The position numbers and the translations under genes are program-made. A DNA stretch of 64,000 nucleotides from an uncultured Porphyromonadaceae bacterium (lineage in GTDB: Bacteria > Bacteroidota > Bacteroidia > Bacteroidales > Muribaculaceae). Positions 60,984-64,000 of this stretch are shown one piece after another. Each line of letters begins with the position of its first letter. Within the stretch, counting starts at the first letter, position 1. Location of the stretch: contig CANSRU010000012.1 in the NCBI GenBank assembly GCA_947649495.1, positions 1 to 64,000 on the forward strand, given 5' to 3'. The notes beneath the pieces are model-generated. The model was not told the origin of the DNA. It did no database searches and saw nothing but the letters and a program-made list of their open reading frames with translations.

Positions 60984-61766
60984 ATGATTTATCTGAAGAC
61001 ACCGGAAGAAATTGAAAAAATGCGTGCTGCGTGCGCATTGGTAAGTCGCACACTTGGCGAATTGGCCAAGTGGGTGACTCCCGGCGTCACTACCAATAAA
61101 ATTGATTCCATAGCGCGCGAATTCATATCCGACAATGGCGGTCGGGCCGCATGTCTTGGTTATGGCGGGTTTCCCGGTGCCGTGTGCTGTGAAGTGAATG
61201 AGGTAGTGGTGCATGGTTTTCCTTCCAACTATACCCTTCGTGAAGGTGATATTATCGGTACCGATGTAGTGGTGGAACTTGATGGCTTTAATGGTGATAT
61301 GTGCTACACATTCCCGGTAGGGGAGATTGACGATAAAGTTTACGATCTCTGCCGTACCACCAAGGAATCACTCTATAAAGGAATCGAAGCCTGCCGTGAA
61401 GGAAAGCGTATCGGCGATATCTCGAATGCCGTCCAGACATATTGCGAACACCGTGGATATTCCGTGGTGCGTGAGATGTGCGGACACGGCATCGGAAAGA
61501 AAATGCACGAGGATCCCGAGGTTCCGAACTATGGACGCCGGGGCACAGGTGCTATTATCCGTAACGGAATGTGTATAGCTATAGAGCCGATGATCAACAT
61601 GGGCAGCAAGAACATAGTGATAGAGCGTGATGGCTGGACTTGCCGCACTCGCGACCGTAAGCCTTCGGCCCACTATGAGCACACCGTGGCTGTGATTGAT
61701 GGCGAGACGGAAATACTCACTTCGTTCGAGCCGGTTTACGAAATTCTTCAAGATAGATTTATTTAA
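60984..61766 (+). CDS. map: Methionine aminopeptidase, type I
   Basis: MetAP (260 residues), which removes N-terminal Met from new proteins. Metal ligands are visible in DGFNGDMCYTFPVG (two Asp), MCGHGIGKKMHEDP (His), AIEPMINMG (Glu) and HYEHTVAV (Glu-like context). It follows secY, as usual here. Confidence 0.97.
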   Translation: MIYLKTPEEIEKMRAACALVSRTLGELAKWVTPGVTTNKIDSIAREFISDNGGRAACLGYGGFPGAVCCEVNEVVVHGFPSNYTLREGDIIGTDVVVELDGFNGDMCYTFPVGEIDDKVYDLCRTTKESLYKGIEACREGKRIGDISNAVQTYCEHRGYSVVREMCGHGIGKKMHEDPEVPNYGRRGTGAIIRNGMCIAIEPMINMGSKNIVIERDGWTCRTRDRKPSAHYEHTVAVIDGETEILTSFEPVYEILQDRFI

Positions 61767-61775
61767 AAAATTCAT

Positions 61776-61997
61776 ATGGCAAAACAATCTGCAATAGAAC
61801 AGGATGGCATTATCGTGGAAGCCTTGAGCAACGCGATGTTCCGCGTGGAGCTTGAAAACGGCGGCCATGAAATAATAGCGCATATATCCGGAAAGATGCG
61901 TATGCATTATATAAAAATTCTTCCCGGCGATAAAGTGCGCGTCGAAATGTCGCCCTACGACCTCACAAAAGGCCGTATTGCATTCCGTTATAAATAA
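61776..61997 (+). CDS. infA: Translation initiation factor IF-1
   Basis: IF-1 (73 residues), an OB-fold protein of the 30S A-site. [28 protein letters not shown] and [13 protein letters not shown] are typical. Confidence 0.98.
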   Translation: MAKQSAIEQDGIIVEALSNAMFRVELENGGHEIIAHISGKMRMHYIKILPGDKVRVEMSPYDLTKGRIAFRYK

Positions 61998-62019
61998 AAA
62001 ACAATAAAAACAGAATAAG

Positions 62020-62136
62020 ATGAAAGTAAGAGCCTCAGTGAAAAAGCGTACCCCCGATAGCAAAATTGTGCGTCGTAAAGGTCGTCTTTATGTGATTAAT
62101 AAGAAAAATCCCAAGTACAAACAGCGTCAAGGATAA
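62020..62136 (+). CDS. rpmJ: 50S ribosomal protein L36, zinc-free type
   Basis: L36 (38 residues). It starts [20 protein letters not shown] and ends NPKYKQRQG. The three Cys and one His of the zinc form are replaced (T/P, S, N and Y at the equivalent places), so this is a C-minus paralogue; together with C-minus S14 it would save zinc. Confidence 0.95.
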   Translation: MKVRASVKKRTPDSKIVRRKGRLYVINKKNPKYKQRQG

Positions 62137-62175
62137 AAATTTTATTAATTTTGCAAAAAAATTAGTCAATACAAT

Positions 62176-62556
62176 ATGGCAGTACGTATAGTGGGAGTTG
62201 ACCTCCCCCAAAATAAAAGAGGTGAGATAGCCTTGACTTACATCTTCGGCATTGGCCGAAGCGCCGCTAAATCTGTTCTTGAGAAGGCTGGCGTAGATAA
62301 AGATATTAAAGTAAAAGACTGGACTGACGAACAGGCTGCTAAAGTGCGTGAGGTAATCGGCTCAGACTACAAGGTTGAAGGTGATCTCCGTAGCGAAATC
62401 CAGCTCAACATCAAGCGCCTCATGGATATCGGTTGCTATCGTGGCATCCGTCACCGTATCGGTTTGCCCGTACGCGGTCAGAGCACTAAAAACAACGCCC
62501 GCACCCGCAAGGGCCGCAAGAAAACAGTTGCTAACAAAAAGAAAGCTACAAAATAA
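62176..62556 (+). CDS. rpsM: 30S ribosomal protein S13
   Basis: S13 (126 residues), in the 30S head contacting P-site t[29 protein letters not shown] and [22 protein letters not shown] are conserved. A TAATTTTG -7 box (62146-62153) lies 22 bp upstream without a clear -33 element, so a minor internal promoter is possible. Confidence 0.97.
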   Translation: MAVRIVGVDLPQNKRGEIALTYIFGIGRSAAKSVLEKAGVDKDIKVKDWTDEQAAKVREVIGSDYKVEGDLRSEIQLNIKRLMDIGCYRGIRHRIGLPVRGQSTKNNARTRKGRKKTVANKKKATK

Positions 62557-62565
62557 TAAATTAGT

Positions 62566-62955
62566 ATGGCAAAAAAAACAGTCGCATCCAAGAAGAGAAA
62601 CGTTAAGGTTGATGCCGCCGGCCAGCTTCACGTGCACTCTTCCTTCAATAACATCATTGTGTGCTTAGCCAACTCTGAAGGTCAGGTTATTTCCTGGTCC
62701 AGCGCTGGTAAGATGGGCTTCCGTGGCTCAAAGAAGAACACTCCCTATGCTGCCCAGATGGCTGCTCAGGATTGTGCTAAGGTTGCCTACGATCTTGGTC
62801 TCCGCAAAGTGAAAGCTTATGTGAAAGGCCCGGGCAATGGTCGTGAGTCTGCTATCCGTACCATCGATGCTGCAGGTATACAGGTTACAGAAATTATCGA
62901 TGTAACTCCGCTGCCGCACAACGGATGCCGTCCTCCCAAACGTCGTCGCGTATAA
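62566..62955 (+). CDS. rpsK: 30S ribosomal protein S11
   Basis: S11 (129 residues), in the platform near the E-site. [27 protein letters not shown] and the end [16 protein letters not shown] are typical. Confidence 0.97.
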   Translation: MAKKTVASKKRNVKVDAAGQLHVHSSFNNIIVCLANSEGQVISWSSAGKMGFRGSKKNTPYAAQMAAQDCAKVAYDLGLRKVKAYVKGPGNGRESAIRTIDAAGIQVTEIIDVTPLPHNGCRPPKRRRV

Positions 62956-62992
62956 TCTTATTGTATTAGCTGACGATAATTCGAGGTTCGAT

Positions 62993-63121
62993 TCCTTCCA
63001 TATTGGAAGGATACACTTAATTCATCTATAAGCTGTACGGAAATTCGAGCATCTGCCTCACGGTGAAATAGACCATATTTTTCATCACCTCTCTATGGTC
63101 GCGGCTGCACCGCTGTGGCGG
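62993..63121 (+). promoter_or_regulatory. Structured leader of rpsD with alternative hairpins
   Basis: TCCTTCCA/TGGAAGGA (62993-63011) forms a strong stem with a 3-nt loop. GGTGA (63062-63066)/TCACC (63085-63089) and GACCAT (63071-63076)/ATGGTC (63095-63100) cannot form together as nested stems. CCGC (63110-63113) can pair with GCGG on either side (63101-63104 or 63118-63121). The 221-bp gap is the longest within the spc/alpha part. Confidence 0.45.
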
Positions 63122-63176
63122 ATATGCCGGAATTCTAAGCTTGATTTTTATTTATAACTCCTGATTTTTATCAAAA

Positions 63177-63782
63177 ATGGCAAGATATACAGGCCCTAAA
63201 TCCAAAATCGCACGTAAGTTCGGCGAACCCATCTTCGGTGAGGATAAGGTTTTGGCAAAGAAAAACTATCCCCCGGGTCAGCACGGTCTGAACCGCAGAA
63301 GAAAAACATCGGAGTATGGTGTTCAGCTCCGCGAAAAGCAGAAAGCCAAATATACTTATGGCGTTCTCGAAAAACAATTCCACAATCTGTTCAACAAGGC
63401 TGCCCGTACCAAGGGTATCACCGGTGAAGTTCTTCTCCAGTTGCTCGAAGGCCGTCTTGACAACGTTGTCTACCGTTTGGGTATTGCTCCCACTCGCGCG
63501 GCTGCCCGTCAGCTCGTCCTTCACCGTCACATCACCGTCAATGGCGAGGTGGTAAATATCGCCTCTTACGCTATCAAGCCCGGTGATATTGTAGGTGTGC
63601 GTGAGAAGTCCAAATCACTTGAGGTTATCGCTGACGCTTTGGCCGGTTTCAATCACTCCAAATATCCTTGGATTGAATGGGACGAGTCGCTCAAGGCTGG
63701 TAAATTCCTCCACGTTCCCGCCCGCGAAGACATTCCTGAAAATATCAAGGAACAGTTAATCGTCGAGTTGTATTCTAAGTAA
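63177..63782 (+). CDS. rpsD: 30S ribosomal protein S4
   Basis: S4 (201 residues), a primary 16S binder and, in enterics, the repressor of the alpha operon. [47 protein letters not shown] and the S4 domain [22 protein letters not shown] are present. The N-terminal zinc cysteines of some S4 forms are absent. Confidence 0.97.
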   Translation: MARYTGPKSKIARKFGEPIFGEDKVLAKKNYPPGQHGLNRRRKTSEYGVQLREKQKAKYTYGVLEKQFHNLFNKAARTKGITGEVLLQLLEGRLDNVVYRLGIAPTRAAARQLVLHRHITVNGEVVNIASYAIKPGDIVGVREKSKSLEVIADALAGFNHSKYPWIEWDESLKAGKFLHVPAREDIPENIKEQLIVELYSK

Positions 63783-63805
63783 TAATTTCCAAAAGACAGA
63801 TCCAC

Positions 63806-64000
63806 ATGGCTATATTAGCATTTCAAAAACCTGACAAGGTGTTGATGTTGGAAGCCGACAACCGTTTCGGCAAGTTTGAGTTCAAGCCATTGGAGCCTGG
63901 CTATGGTATCACTATAGGCAATGCGCTTCGCCGCATCCTTTTGTCGTCGCTCGAAGGCTTTGCCATCGCGTCGATTAAAATTGACGGCGTGAAGCATGAA
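63806..64000 (+). CDS. rpoA: RNA polymerase alpha subunit, 5' part
   Basis: The first 65 codons of RpoA; the window ends inside the gene. [44 protein letters not shown] and [11 protein letters not shown] match the N-terminal dimerisation domain. It lies 24 bp after rpsD, the usual alpha-operon order. Confidence 0.97.
   Translation, partial: MAILAFQKPDKVLMLEADNRFGKFEFKPLEPGYGITIGNALRRILLSSLEGFAIASIKIDGVKHE

Noticed and set aside
62972-63010. tRNA-like T-arm sequence GGTTCGATTCC
   Set aside because: No acceptor, D or anticodon arm fits upstream, so there is no tRNA gene; the resemblance is short.

Overview
The window looks like a chromosome segment of a gut-type Bacteroidales, most likely Muribaculaceae. 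Three things support this. The type IX secretion (T9SS) gene set porT-porP-gldKLMN is present. Upstream regions repeatedly carry the Bacteroidetes promoter pattern (TTTG, 19-21 bp, TAnnTTTG) and lack Shine-Dalgarno sequences. The ribosomal proteins and their order (rpsL-rpsG-fusA-rpsJ with no tuf; zinc-free S14 and L36) fit the same group. The genus is inferred, not proven. I saw no tRNA or rRNA gene, CRISPR array, transposase or phage integrase.

Layout. 1-3.2 kb: a TonB-domain protein that may lack its 5' part, then groEL-groES on the minus strand. 3.2-14.4 kb: plsC, guaB, two periplasmic parvulin isomerases, an OstA/LptA-like protein, mutL and a HU-SPOR membrane protein. 14.4-21.3 kb: a GH95 alpha-L-fucosidase, a divergent nitroreductase / DUF2520 / KdsC-like / Maf operon, a short unknown gene with a possible leader peptide, and an ATP-grasp-like protein. 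21.4-28.2 kb: the T9SS operon. 28.2-35.7 kb: housekeeping genes (radical SAM TIGR01212, aroC, ybaK, asd, a CPA2 antiporter), an outer-membrane barrel and small unknown proteins. 35.7-39.4 kb: a minus-strand operon of a polytopic membrane protein, a UbiA-family decaprenyl-phosphate phosphoribosyltransferase-like enzyme and a HAD phosphatase-GtrA fusion. 39.5-46.7 kb: a GlmU-like protein, rfbC, a 1513-residue multidomain GH95 protein with a T9SS tail, a relic of a second rfbC, and a lipoprotein behind a promoter with a G9 tract. 46.9-64 kb: the str-S10-spc-alpha ribosomal superoperon with secY, map, infA and the start of rpoA.

How the parts work together. The T9SS operon could export the 1513-residue fucosidase to the cell surface, while its shorter paralogue has only a signal peptide and probably stays in the periplasm. 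The two parvulins and the OstA-like protein suggest an outer-membrane biogenesis cluster. The most interesting unexplained unit is the UbiA / HAD-GtrA / membrane-protein operon. Its parts match three steps of polyprenyl-phosphate-pentose metabolism known from mycobacteria: phosphoribosyl transfer, dephosphorylation and a GtrA-type membrane step. The third protein is a possible lipid-sugar-using transferase.

Several promoters lie so close to start codons that leaderless mRNAs are predicted, and these promoters also settle start choices in several genes.
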